This document shows, piece after piece, positions 34,610 through 44,893 of a stretch of 64,000 nucleotides of DNA. The stretch lies in contig NC_071398.1 of assembly GCF_022682495.2 (NCBI RefSeq), forward strand, positions 10,422,934 through 10,486,933, read 5' to 3'. The translations under genes and the position numbers were made by a program. Within the stretch, counting starts at the first letter, position 1; each line of letters begins with the position of its first letter. Source of the stretch: Desmodus rotundus. Taxonomy: Eukaryota > Chordata > Mammalia > Chiroptera > Phyllostomidae. Under the pieces are notes generated by a model. It searched no databases, was not told where the DNA came from, and worked only from the letters and a program-made list of their open reading frames with translations.

Positions 34610-34850
34610 ATTTTTATGTGCCAGAAATTATGTTACAGGTTTTAATGCTGTTCTGAGAACTAAACATTATTCTTTCCACTTATCAGATCATAATCCTGAG
34701 GCAAAAAAAAAAAAAAAAGATGAGGAGGAGGAGGAGGAATAGGAGAAGATGGATAACTTCCAGTCATCAAATTAGAAAGCGGTGAAGTCAAGATTAAAAC
34801 TCAAGCAATCTGGCTCCACAGCTTAGCTGCTTAATCACAGCACTCCACGT
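34610..34850 (-). repeat. MIR relic interrupted by A-run and GAG repeat
   Basis: TGTGCCAGAAATTATGTTAC at the left and CAAGCAATCTGGCTCCACAG at the right are MIR landmarks in reverse. An A16-like run near 34702 and a (GAG)n tract near 34722-34738 have expanded between them. Confidence 0.5.
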
Positions 34851-34914
34851 GGAAGAGAACATCGCTGTCAGTCAGAAGTGGGTGTCCGCGCGTTGTATCC
34901 TGGAGGAGACATAA

Positions 34915-35010
34915 GCCATTAAGCTAGGAAGTAGATTCAAGTTATGACTCTAGAACTTACCTGTGTGTCTTTGATCCAGTCAAACTCTCATAATAGAAAG
35001 TCTTAATTCA
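34915..35010 (+). repeat. Short MIR fragment
   Basis: AAGTTATGACTCTAGAACTT, ACCTGTGTGTCTTTGATCC and AGTCAAACTCTCATAATAG follow the MIR tRNA-related and core order. Confidence 0.45.
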
Positions 35011-35316
35011 TATGTTACAGTTCTTCAGAAGCACTTTTCTGCATGCAAATTATTTTATTCAATAAATATCCTCTTTATGTCTATTTCGTGTAATGCATTA
35101 AGTTAGACCATAGTTTTCCATGTCAGAACTCCTGACATTGATGGCCAGATAATGGTGTGGCTGGTGCTATCGTGTTCACAGAGGGTGTTTAACGACATCC
35201 CTGGTTTCTGTCTACTATATGCCAGTAGACCCCCCATCTTCCCTTGTGACACAGGAATCCCTATGTCCCTAGGAGGCAAATACCACCTTCCCATCACCAT
35301 TAAGAACAGCTAACCA

Positions 35317-35537
35317 GCACTAGCTGGTGTGCCTCTGTGGATTGAGTGCCAGCCTGTGCACCAAAGTGTTGCCGGTTTGATTCCCAATCAGGGCACATGC
35401 CTGGGATGTGGACCAGTTCCCCAGTTGGGGGGCACACTGGAAGCAACCACACATTGCTGTTTCTTTCCCTCTATTTCTCCCTCCCTTCCTTTCTCTCTAA
35501 AAATAAATAAATAGAATCTTTGGAAATAAAAGAGGAT
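35317..35537 (+). mobile_element. Ves-type SINE
   Basis: It reads AGCTGGTGTGCCTCTGTGGA, TTGAGTGCCAGCCTG, GGTTTGATTCCCAATCAGGG, GCAACCACACATTGCTG, a CT tract and an AAATAAATAAATAG tail. GCTAACCA flanks both ends (35309 and 35538), a probable target duplication. It stands immediately upstream of the mariner remnant. Confidence 0.9.
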
Positions 35538-35771
35538 GCTAACCATTGAGCTAGGTAATAACAACTTTGACTTATATACAGGTCTGTCCAGAAAAAGTCC
35601 AGCCACTGTTAATATAACGAGAACAGTTTGCATGACATCAATGTAACCTGAAAGCAAAGAAAGTGGACTGGAATGGGCATACCTGAACAATGGCCACTTC
35701 ACTATACTAGTCAGTGAGGGCGGTAGATGCTGTTGAGTGAGCGTGTGCACTGTGTGGCCGTCACATCAAAA

Positions 35772-36420
35772 TGACAGTGAGTAGAGCAAAAAATCTGCAT
35801 CATATTTTGCACTAAGCTTGAACATTCCTCTGCAGAAACTATGTGGATGATTCAGAAGGCCGCAACTATGGGCAACCGGAGATTGGCAGCTTCATCACGA
35901 CAACCACCTCCTTATGCCTCATGTCTCATGCAGAATTTTTTGGCAAAACATCAAATCACCCAGGTGACTCAGCCCCCCTGCAGCCCAGATTCAGTACCCT
36001 ATGAATTCTAGTGTTTCCCAAAACTAAAATCACTTTTTTTTGTTATTTCCTTAAATGAGGATTACATTTTCTCCCCAGCCCTCCACCCCACCCCAGCCAA
36101 ACCCACCTCCCTCCCCTGCCTCCACCCTCCCCCTTGGTTTTGTCCATGTGTCCTTTATAGTAGTTTCTGAAAACCCCTCTCCCCACTGTCCCCTTCCCCC
36201 TCCCCTCTGGCTTTTGTTAGATTGCTCTTAACTTCAATGTCTCTGGTTATATTTTGTTTGCTTTTTTCTTTTGTTGATTTGAATGGGAAGAGATTTCAGA
36301 CCATGTATGAGATTCAGGAAAATATCACAGGGCAGCTGATGGCAACTGGGAGAACTATGTGGGGTCCCAAGGTGCCTACTTTGAAGGGGACAGAGGTATA
36401 ATTGTCCTATGTACAATGTT
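35772..36420 (+). pseudogene. Mariner transposase remnant
   Basis: A start-like ATGACAGTGAGTAGAGC near 35772 leads into a broken frame. Around 35880-35906 the sequence reads WQLHHDN, the region around the second catalytic aspartate of mariner transposases. It is followed after a frame change by a segment like FWQNIKSPR. After the L1 insert, FQTMYEIQENITGQLMATGR (36296 on) and MWGPKVPTLKGTE match the C-terminal part. The first catalytic aspartate region is deleted and the frame has stops, shifts and a 247-bp insertion, so it is dead. Confidence 0.8.
36034..36280 (-). mobile_element. L1 3' UTR fragment inserted in the mariner
   Basis: It begins with a T-run (reverse poly(A)), followed by a C-rich polypyrimidine tract, GTTTTGTCCATGTGTCCTTT and TTTGCTTTTTTCTTTTGTTG. 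This is the reverse of the 3' UTR of the L1 at the window start. Only the last part of the 3' UTR was copied. Confidence 0.9.
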
Positions 36421-36490
36421 TCTTGTATTTTCTTCAGTAAATGTCTCCATTTTCCCTATTACATGGCTGGATACCTTCTGGACAGACCTC

Positions 36491-37235
36491 ATATTTCTCA
36501 TGAAACTTGTTCTTAAAAGAATTAGTACAATATTTGGGGGGTGATGAAGTCTACAACCACAGTTGTGGATAAAAGTTCATCTCATACAATAGCAAAAATT
36601 AAATGGCTCTCCAGAGGTTTCTTAACACTAAATATTTAATTAGCCAAGAACATGAATTTTCTTTGCTGCATTCAGATCTTGACCACTTGATTATTTAGTT
36701 TGCCCACCCAAAGCTGCATGGGCCTGAGTTTGTCATTTTACTTTCATGACTAAGCAAGTTGGGTCCTAATATTTTCTCAATTACCCATCATAACAAATCC
36801 ATCAAATAAAACACCTAACTGATTAACACTCTGCTCAGCAAGGAATGACTACTGTCAGTAATAATTACTGTGCTTCTTAAGAGAACAAAATATAATTTTG
36901 AAAGCCAGGTCTTTGTAGAAGGATTTTAGATATCTCCTACCTCCTCTAGAATTTTGATGAGATGCTTGTAGTTTGCCTTTATTCCAGAATAAACTCAAGC
37001 AAAATCAATTTGATTTGATACAACAGACAATCATTAGTTACTTTCTGTTGTAAACATTAAGTGAGCTTGTGTCAAGAACTAAGTAAATCTCAGCAAGTCA
37101 GGGCAGTGATGCTTTGCCTTTTTCTCTCCTTCCCCTTCCACCCCAGGATGAGACACTTTGCTCTGTAGTATTTTTGGACAGTCACAGCTGAATATTTGAG
37201 TGTTTACATAAAGGTGTTCATAGTGTGGTGAAGCA
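36491..37235. other. AT-rich unique DNA
   Basis: No feature is recognised. Confidence 0.35.
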
Positions 37236-37380
37236 ATACTTCTCAAGGTTGAACTTGCATAGGAGTCAACTAGAATCTTAATGAAATTGTAGATTTTTGA
37301 TTTGGTAGGTCTCAGGTAGAATCTGAGATGACATTGCTGTCACATTCCAAGCAATGCCAGGGATGCTGGTCTGAGGATAA
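37236..37380 (+). mobile_element. MER5-like hAT-Charlie fragment
   Basis: AATACTTCTCAAGGTTGAAC, GAATCTTAATGAAATTGTAG, GATTTGGTAGGTCTCAGGTA follow the MER5A order; the 3' terminal repeat is lost. Confidence 0.6.
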
Positions 37381-37677
37381 GCTTCTGAGTGATGACGTAG
37401 AAGAGGACAGTAGTTATGCTATAAGGAATAAGATACCAGTCCAATTGGAAAGATTGGGGATGGCTCTGTAACCTCATCTTCCTGTGATCCCAGACCAAAG
37501 TCATTGCCTGGCCTATAGGAGGACCCCAGTACACATTCCAGAAATGAACAGATGAATGAAGACAGTGTGTAGTGAGTTTTAGGGGCTAACTTGGTTTGAC
37601 ATTGCGGCGATGGAGTTCAAAGATGTGTCAGGTGAAGATTATCACTCACAGGTGAAAGAGAACAAGCTGTGTTTAGA

Positions 37678-37866
37678 ACAGCGGTCCGTAAAGTGTGACC
37701 AACTAGACCAGCAGTGTCCACCTCATCTGGAAACTTGTTAGAAACAAATTCTTAGGTTCCTCCAAAATCCGTGGAATGAGAGCCTGTGGGGTAGGGCCCC
37801 AGTAATCTGTGTTAACAAACCCTCCAGGTAATTCTGATGCATGTTAAAGTTCGAGAACCACTCGCT
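37678..37866 (+). mobile_element. MER5-like hAT-Charlie element
   Basis: It begins CAGCGGTCCGTAAAGTGTG and has CATCTGGAAACTTGTTAGAA. It continues GGGTAGGGCCCCAGTAATCT and ends TTCGAGAACCACTCG. Start and end retain parts of the inverted terminal repeats. It is a short non-autonomous DNA transposon fossil. Confidence 0.8.
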
Positions 37867-38725
37867 TAGAAAAGCAGTACTAGTTCAGATTGTCTGGGCT
37901 TAGAGTATATATAAAAAGAAAAAAAAAAAAGGCTTAAACGGAATAATGATGTCAAGGACAAGATTGATAGCCCTAGCATTCCATTGATTCTAATCATAGG
38001 GCTGTCAGGACACACGGATAGGATTTCTCCCCTCCCCTCAATACATGGCACAATTAACATCGCCCACATAGATACGCTCTCGTCTCATCACAGATTGACA
38101 GGGATAAAGATGCCTGATGAGGACCAGGGAAATTAGACAGAGAGCAGAAACTCCTCTGAGCAGAGGCAAGGACAGGCTCAGGTAGCATATTGGAACCAAC
38201 CATGGTTTAGAGATGGGGGAAGGCCAAAGAACCAAACCATGGAACGGATTTTGGAGAGATCAAATACAAGCTTTAGCCCAAATCCAGAAAGATGGAAGCA
38301 AAATCAGAGAAGGGCCAAAGATAATTGATCATCTAAAAAAAATTGATTCAGCAGAGCGGCCAGGAGAAGAGGAGTCTTCCTGACCTGCAAGGGACCTTAA
38401 GCTGTTGAAGACCAGTCGGCACTGTGATTCCACACTCAGATGCCAGGATTCCCTCTCTATGTGAAAGCTATCTGCCAAGAACACAACGAGTCCTTCAGTA
38501 ATGGACAGTAAAGTATTATTATTTTTAGGTTAAGTGTAAATGGGGCCTTTTTCTTGTTAAATTCTGAATAATATCTTCAAGAGAGTCTTAATATTTAAAT
38601 TCTTCTAAGTCATAAACACAAAAGGTCTCTCAAGCTCGGCAAATGGCTAAAATGGATATTTTCCAAAGAGCTGGCGAGGGAAGAGGGAGGACAGGTCTAG
38701 CGATGGTGAAGTGGAAAGAGCCTTG
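37867..38725. other. Unique DNA, nothing recognised
   Basis: An A-run lies at about 37919-37930. No exon or named repeat is seen. Confidence 0.35.
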
Positions 38726-38835
38726 TATTAAGTAACAGAAACACCAAATGGGAGTCCCAATTCTGCCTCTGTCTGTGGTATTGGCGAGTTGATTTCCTCT
38801 CTTTCAGCCTCTGTTTCCTTTCATTACAATGCAGG
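38726..38835 (+). repeat. MIR relic
   Basis: GGAGTCCCAATTCTGCCTCT, GGTATTGGCGAGTTGATTTC and TCTTTCAGCCTCTGTTTCC follow MIR order. Confidence 0.6.
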
Positions 38836-39488
38836 TCTTTACTTTTCTACCAAGCCTCAGCATCAAACACAATAACCCTTGAGAGAGATTTATTTTGAGA
38901 TTGCAAAGGCCTAGGGACATTTTTATTGACAAAACTATCTGAAACCAATCTTGTCCTTTCCCTCTCCTAGCTCTTCAGTTCTCTGATCATCTGAATTTTT
39001 GCCAAAAAAGCCCGTAACTTAGCCATGTAGACATAAATGCTTATAAATTCTTACCACTTTTTGCCATTATTCCCTTTGAAATATCTAATTTTCTTCAAAA
39101 TTTTCATGCTATTGCAATCATCAATACCATCAAATAAAATGTAAATTCTCTATCAATCTGGGAGGAGGTAGAATTGATTGATGATACTGCAGGCTCTACA
39201 TATTTTTTCCTATTTATTTATACATCCTATGCCTTTATTATTTATTGGTAAGTAAATAAAAAGACAAGCATTGTTATCTTTGTCATACACTATTTGCCTT
39301 GAAAGAAGACACTGAACCTTTGTTTTCTCACTTACAGTATAAATAAGTTATTTACTATAAAAAAGCTAATATGGATGTGTCTACTCTATGCACTTTTTTA
39401 CTTTTATAAAAATATCGTATTTCCCCAAACTCATCAGATGGTTGAGACAGGCACTTTCCAAACAGCTCGGATGAGTAAATCATGCAGG
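38836..39488. other. AT-rich unique DNA
   Basis: No repeat or coding feature is recognised. Confidence 0.35.
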
Positions 39489-39489
39489 T

Positions 39490-39640
39490 GCTTCCCCTGG
39501 ATTATTTTATTTCGTCCTCACAGCACCACTGAGCGCTCCTCTGATTCCGTTTCTGGTGAAGAGCTTGGGTTTAGAACTATTCAAACGCTCCGCTCACTCA
39601 GGATTCTGACTCCAGAGCCCTTGCGTTCAACCCCGCCCTG
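39490..39640 (-). repeat. MIR relic
   Basis: TTATTTCGTCCTCACAGCAC at the left and GATTCTGACTCCAGAGCCCT at the right are MIR landmarks in reverse. Confidence 0.5.
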
Positions 39641-39679
39641 GGGTCTGTATGGGGTTAATCTTAGGACTCCCATTTGTCC

Positions 39680-39800
39680 ATGTCCATTTTCTCTTTTCTA
39701 CAGTGGGATCCACGTTTCCTCCAGCATCCAGGAGGCTTGGTGCCTAGTGTTTAAGTAGGGATTCAGTAAATGAATATTGAATGAATGTATGAAGTGCATA
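39680..39800 (+). repeat. Short L2/MIR 3' tail
   Basis: GGTGCCTAGTGTTTAAGTAG and ATTCAGTAAATGAATATTGA with ATGAATG repeats resemble the L2 terminal pattern. Confidence 0.45.
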
Positions 39801-40829
39801 GGACATCTCTGGGTTCGAGGGGAGTGACAAATTGGGAAACAGAAAAATGTGGGATCATTTCTATGACAGAGGGAAGTGCTCTAGGAACACATGGAAGACG
39901 ACATTGGTCATGAGAGGAAGGGCAAACCTCCCATTCTTTTGACAGCTTATATCCTGGGAGTCATCACCCCAGAAAAGTAAAAGAGATTTGACATTAAGTA
40001 ATTCAAAATCAACACAAATATATGATTCTTTACTCAATAAGCATGCATCTGAGTCTTAAGTTGTCAGTGTAAGAAACATCCAAACCTGTACATATTTTTA
40101 TGAATTTATTTGAGCCAAACTGATGACAATTGCGGGGAAGAAAAACTTCAATGGCTTGAGAAAATGCTCTGGAAAATGGCAGTTTTGCACCTTATTTTAT
40201 ACATTATAATCAAAAGGGAAGACTGAGTGGATTACATGAAATCCATTGGTGACAGAGTAGGGAGGCAGGAGAATGCAAAGCAGGTAAACCTCCAGAATCA
40301 GATAAAACGTAAAATGATAGACACCTACTTCTTTTACATAGGTGGGTATAGGAGAGTTACCTGTCGACAGGTAACGTGACAACAATAACAATGAGAGGGT
40401 TTGTGCTCTCCCTCTGGTGTGGTGCCTGTGCTTTGAGGGGTCCAACAAGAGGATATATGACTTTGCAAAGGTATGTTATCGTAGATGCAAAAAGGCAGTT
40501 GACAGGCTCAATTAAGATAAAGATTGTCGTTTGTCATGGGAGATTCTAGCGGCCTGACTGACCACCAGGACTGCCCGCCATGACCTGCTTTTAGTTAGAG
40601 AGTTTTAATTTCAGATCATCCTATGTGGTTACTTTAGGTCTCTGAGTTTGTAAGGCCCTCGCACAGGCCTCTCCTGAGTTTGTCAGGTTTGGTATGTGGC
40701 CCCTTTTTGTCCACACACCGATGGGTTAGAGTTAAGCAGGAAAGGGAGTGGAAGGTCTAAGCAGGAAGTGGAAGCACTCCATGCTTTGGGAATTTCATCT
40801 AACAGCCTGATTTGGTGAATGATGGGGAA
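39801..40829. other. Unique DNA containing a perfect palindrome
   Basis: No repeat or exon is recognised outside the palindrome at 40356-40375, which is listed separately. Confidence 0.35.
40356..40375. repeat. Perfect 20-bp palindrome
   Basis: GTTACCTGTCGACAGGTAAC is exactly self-complementary. It holds two inverted CAGGTAA words, the known core recognised by ZEB-type zinc-finger repressors, around a GTCGAC centre. The palindrome is seen directly, while binding is inference. Confidence 0.9.
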
Positions 40830-41110
40830 AAATGTGAAGCATGAGATTGCAGGGGAAGCAGGAAGATGTTACTTGTCATTGGTAAAGAATTTGGACTCTA
40901 TTCTGGAGATGAAGCATTCCGGGAGAGGAGTGACAAGCTCGCAATTCGGATGCGTGAAAAATCACTGTGGCAGCTGGGTGCAGAATGGATGGAAGAGGTT
41001 AGACTCTGGAGGTAGACTATGAAGAGAAGGATGTTAAACCGGCTCAGGTGAGAGATGATAAAGTTGGAATTCAGGCAACAGTATCAGTGAGGATGGAGAG
41101 GAACAGTAAA
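40830..41110 (+). repeat. Unnamed old repeat, copy 4
   Basis: GAATTTGGACTCTATTCTGG near 40886, AGAGGAGTGACAAGCTCGC and GGCTCAGGTGAGAGATGATA follow the same order as the copies at 29.6 and 58.6 kb. Confidence 0.45.
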
Positions 41111-41229
41111 AGTGAAAAATACAGATATATATATAATCTCATGTCCAAAGGTAGAGTAGGAGGAAAATGGTAGGCTGAACATGAAGAGCCGTCCCCCAAG
41201 GTGCTGACGAAGCCCAGTAGCAGTTTTCC

Positions 41230-41720
41230 TGGCTTGTCTCCAAATTACATTCTGTAGTCTCTTTTATTGCCTTATTAATTGCCCTGACTCTCTTCTAGCA
41301 GCATAAGGCGAAATGAATTTCAAAATCCAGATGTGTGGAAGAAGTATCACTAACTAGAGCTTCCATAAGTATTAAACTTCTACTAAACATATTTAATTAA
41401 GAATTAATAAGGTGGTGGTTTGGAAATTAAATCCCCCATGATTGTCAGGGAAGAACACCTATTGAGGGTATAAATATATGAAAGATAAATCTACTCGCAA
41501 TGTAATTAATTCAAATCTGCAGAACCAATAAGTGTGTGACGGTGTTCCTATTATTACATTACACTTGTGAGGAATGCTCAGGAATTTAATTAGCATTTAC
41601 CCATACAACTAAAGAAAATGAGATATTAAGCATGCTATCTAATTAACTAGCTATAGATTGCCTGTTAAATAAATATTAAATGTATAAACACTTGAGACCA
41701 GCCTGAAAATGTGGCCCTAA
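41230..41720. promoter_or_regulatory. Candidate conserved non-coding element rich in homeodomain cores
   Basis: TAATTA or TTAATTAA cores occur near 41274, 41392, 41503, 41587 and 41640 within unrepeated, AT-rich sequence with no visible decay into known repeats. Clusters of such sites are typical of developmental enhancers. AT-rich DNA produces these cores by chance, so the call is speculative without conservation data. Confidence 0.25.
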
Positions 41721-41949
41721 CTAGATATCCATTTTCTCATGAGTCTTTTTTTTTTTTAAACAACTGTAGTTAATTCCAAGGACAAAAAAATACACAGAGG
41801 GATGTGTATGTTTTGTCCCCATGGTTATTTATTTTTTATGTTTAGCTCAGTTAGACTTTGCCATCACCTCTCTCTCCAAAGTTAGACTAGAACTTGAACT
41901 ATGATATCACGTGCATCAGCAACACTCTGGTCAATTATGTTAGGGTGCA

Positions 41950-42060
41950 ATGTCCCCGTCTGCAGATACAGCCACTGAAATGTGGACACGTTAACTTGTC
42001 CAATGTCACACAGCAAGGACATGGTACATGCTCTGTCAGTGTGCACTTGCTAAATGCCCT
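41950..42060 (-). repeat. MIR fragment
   Basis: GTTAACTTGTCCAATGTCAC followed by ACAGCAAGGACATGGTA is the reversed MIR core. Confidence 0.55.
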
Positions 42061-42099
42061 CTGCTCCTGCAAAGCAGCCATAATGATGTAAATCATGGG

Positions 42100-42430
42100 C
42101 CACTTCTCCCTAGAAAACTCCCCAGTGAGTTCCCATACCAGAAGGAGTATATGCTTTAATCTTTAAGGTGTTACGTGATGTGTCTACTGCTAACCTTCAC
42201 CCTGACCTTGGCTCCATTACACGTCTGGCCGCATCTCCCACAGCTCTCCCCTTTAGTCATTGTACACCTGGCACCGGTGTTTTAGCCCATTTGCTGCAGC
42301 AGGGCATTTGCACGTACTGCTCTATCTCACTCCTTCTGTCCCTTCATATCTCTGCACCAGTGTTAGCCTATCACTGAGCGCTTCCGTAATCGCTCTTTAT
42401 AAAAGAGTGTTCTCGTTCCCACCACTCTCC
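42100..42430 (+). repeat. L2 LINE relic
   Basis: CAGCAGGGCATTTGCACGTA near 42297, then CTGCTCTATCTCACTCC, and a CTATCACTGAGCGCTTCCGT segment follow L2 order. Confidence 0.6.
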
Positions 42431-42447
42431 ATCACGTTGCATGTGCC

Positions 42448-42566
42448 CACACACACACACGTGCACACACACACACATTCCCCAAGGGAGCATCCTGGAA
42501 TTTTGGTCAGTCTATTTAGGCTGATTAAATCCACACTCCCTACACACATACACACACACACACACA
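42448..42566. repeat. Two (CA)n microsatellites
   Basis: CA-rich tracts lie at about 42448-42476 (interrupted by GTG) and 42541-42566 (interrupted by TA), separated by about 65 bp of ordinary sequence. Confidence 0.9.
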
Positions 42567-42689
42567 TTTATGGGCTCTCCATGCCCTACCAGAATTATTA
42601 TTAGTGTCCTCACTTTGGTATGGCTCCATTCCTCACTAGGCATAAAGCAAGCATATTCCATTTATTTTTTAGTTGTGGTGCTAAATGCT

Positions 42690-42890
42690 TCACACTCATT
42701 ATCTCATTTTACTATGATATTTAATGCTCAGAATATGCACACTACTTATTATTATCACCATTTGATGATTGGTACACATCAGGCCAAATACATTGAACAG
42801 CTTGCTTGAGACTGAGCATCTAGTAACTGTTGGAATGGGAATTCAAACTCAGGTCTGTTTGTACTTGTAACCACTGCCCTCCGCCCATGT
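42690..42890 (-). repeat. MIR relic
   Basis: CACTCATTATCTCATTTTAC at the left, TTATTATTATCACCATTTGA, GAACAGCTTGCTTGAGACTG and ATTCAAACTCAGGTCTGTTT follow a nearly complete reversed MIR. Confidence 0.75.
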
Positions 42891-43149
42891 GACTTTTCCT
42901 GACCCCATGAGGGATAATGAATAATTCTCTCCTTCGAGCTGTCTTATTTCCTTTAGACTCATGTGTCTCATCATGTGGGCCCTCTGCTAGATGGAGAGTT
43001 CTAACAGGCCACTTGTTCACCAAGGAATTATCTAATTCCCAATGTGCTGAAACAGAGAACACACTCAGTGAGTAAATCCTCATATTGTTGCAAAGGATGA
43101 CATAAAGGAAATACATAGAGTTAAATTGTGTAGCAATGACATAGGAGTG

Positions 43150-43330
43150 ATTGATCTTCACTTGCTGTGGGGCAATTGGGGAAAGCTTTTCAAAGCAGGT
43201 GGCATTGGAAATGAGCCTTGAAGAATGGCTAATGATAATAACAACAATAATTTGTAATGTGCAGGAAGGTGGAAAGGTGGTTTGATGGGAGAGAGGTAGC
43301 CTACATTGCAAAGGGCATTCCAGTGTCCTT
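43150..43330 (+). repeat. Unnamed old repeat, copy 5
   Basis: GGGGAAAGCTTTTCAAAGCA, GAAATGAGCCTTGAAGAATG and CAAAGGGCATTCCAGTG follow the 5' part of the family seen at 23.9 and 58.6 kb. Confidence 0.4.
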
Positions 43331-43439
43331 AGAAACCAATAAACAAACAAAAATATTCTCACAATGCTGAATTTACCAGTATATCTGTCACTCAGCGTCA
43401 GATCTTGCAAGTCAGTTTTACCAAGCTAAAAGCTGGAAA

Positions 43440-43865
43440 TCAGAGAGCTGTCAGGAGCGAGGCAGCGGAACGGTGACATCTCTCCTGACCCAGCCTAAAC
43501 TAGAACACACAGATGGAAAAAAAGGACATGCCGGTTATTGGCTCGAATGGCGTGCAATGAACCAGAGAGAATGATCCAGTGCGACAGCCTGGAATGTGTC
43601 AGAACGGATTAGGGACACAGGTCAAAGGTGGCCACAGAGTGTCGCACTAGCTGACAGTTCCAGAGCGAAAGTCCAGCAGAACAGCCCCAGGAGACGCAGG
43701 GAGGCAGTGGGCACCGCAGGCTGGCCTGACTGCTGGGCCAGATGGGGACGGCCTGGCAGAATATCCCCAGACATGCTTAGTGCATTTGCTGAGGACAGAA
43801 GCACGTCCTTATCAGAGGCTCTGCTCTCCTTTGAAGAAGAGGGGATGGCAGGCACTCTAATTAAC
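43440..43865. other. GC-richer unique patch
   Basis: Composition rises here compared with the flanks, and a 90-codon plus-strand open frame (43596-43868) is overlapped by a 77-codon minus frame. No domain, splice context or repeat is recognised, and CpG density is too low for a clear island. I cannot decide whether it is a further part of the old repeat or unique DNA. Confidence 0.3.
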
Positions 43866-44682
43866 TAGACCTATTTACACTTCTAAATCGTGAAGCCAGA
43901 CTCCTTACAGGAAAACCTAGCGTCTTCTATTTACCTTTTAAGAAGTCATTCATAGTTTCAAGTACCAATCTTCTCACTTGCTACAACCTAAGTTGTATAG
44001 AAATGTGAAAAAAATGTTGCTGGGGGAGGTGATGAAAATCTTGGCAAATTCTGGAGGCAGCACATGGGACTTTGGTTTGAACGCTGTCATGTCAACCTGT
44101 CTCCATTTGGCTACTCGTCACTGATTTATCTTTTTCCACCCTGTGCTGTCACAGATGTGGGCATGCTTCCTTCCTTCCCTCCAGCATCTGTGGGCCCTGT
44201 GATTCCCTGCACTTCACTCAAGGGCTCCAGAATGTAGGAAATGATTCCTCTCCATGTTAATGCTCAGTGGGCTTCTTGTTTAAGCAGATGAGAGTAGGGA
44301 TTTCCAAAGGGAGAAAAGGAAAATGAAGCAACCACCCAAACAAAACAGAAGCCGAGTGGGATCTGCCTCTGCACGCAGGGTGCCCCGTCCCCGAGACGGA
44401 CTGCCTGGGGCTTCAGCCTGACAGGTTCTAAGGGACTGGTGCGTGCACAGAGGAAATATCAGGGTCTGCCCTCCCTTTGGAGGGCAGTTCAGTTTCGCAG
44501 GAGCAGCCATTTCTGAAGACTTTTGTCTTGATGCTTTCTATTTTTTTAGAAAGTATACTTTCTGTTTGTTGTTGTTTTGCAGTGTTTGTTTGTTTTAACA
44601 GGGAAGCAAGAAAGCAAAGACTCAATCTGACAATTAACTATTGAAGACCTATTCATTGGTAAGCACTATGCTGGGTATTTAT
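43866..44682. other. Unique DNA, nothing recognised
   Basis: A GTTTGTTTGTTTT patch lies near 44584. No exon or named element is seen. Confidence 0.35.
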
Positions 44683-44685
44683 ATA

Positions 44686-44893
44686 CAGGGTCTGGCACAA
44701 ATAACACCCCTTTTTATTATAAAATTGTTTATTACAAAATCACAAGCATGTAATTCAGTAACATAACAATATCACACTCAAGCACACTGTATGATATTTT
44801 AGGTGAGATGTTCAAATTGCTGTCCATCTCGTGCGAGACATTCAGGTACCCGACCAACCACACTTGAGCCAGCCTTACTTCTGCCAGACCCTG
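44686..44893 (-). mobile_element. 208-bp mariner deletion derivative with both terminal repeats
   Basis: The left end CAGGGTCTGGCACAAATAA and the reverse of the right end CAGGGTCTGGCAGAAGTAA are near-identical inverted repeats. A TA precedes the left end and the right TA has decayed to TG. On the minus strand the middle reads RDGQQFEHLT followed by a stop (about 44836-44807), like the last residues of a mariner transposase. Almost all of the transposase gene is deleted. Its ends differ from those of the mariner at 35.6 kb, so it is a separate family. Confidence 0.85.

Larger units (their letters stand above)
35579..36490 (+). mobile_element. Internally deleted mariner transposon, split by an L1 tail
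   Basis: The left end CAGGTCTGTCCAGAAAAAGT abuts a TA. The right end carries the inverted counterpart TGGATACC...GGACAGACCT at about 36467-36489. The internal sequence retains pieces of a mariner transposase reading frame. Leaving out the L1 insert (36034-36280) the element is about 665 bp, roughly half an autonomous mariner, so it is a non-autonomous deletion derivative. Confidence 0.85.

Noticed and set aside
42820..43410. 196-codon minus-strand open frame
   Set aside because: It overlaps a MIR relic and an old interspersed repeat, and shows no domain. I could not support it as a gene.
43596..43868. 90-codon Arg-rich open frame in a GC-richer patch as a possible exon
   Set aside because: There is an equally open frame on the opposite strand, no clear splice sites and no recognisable protein family.
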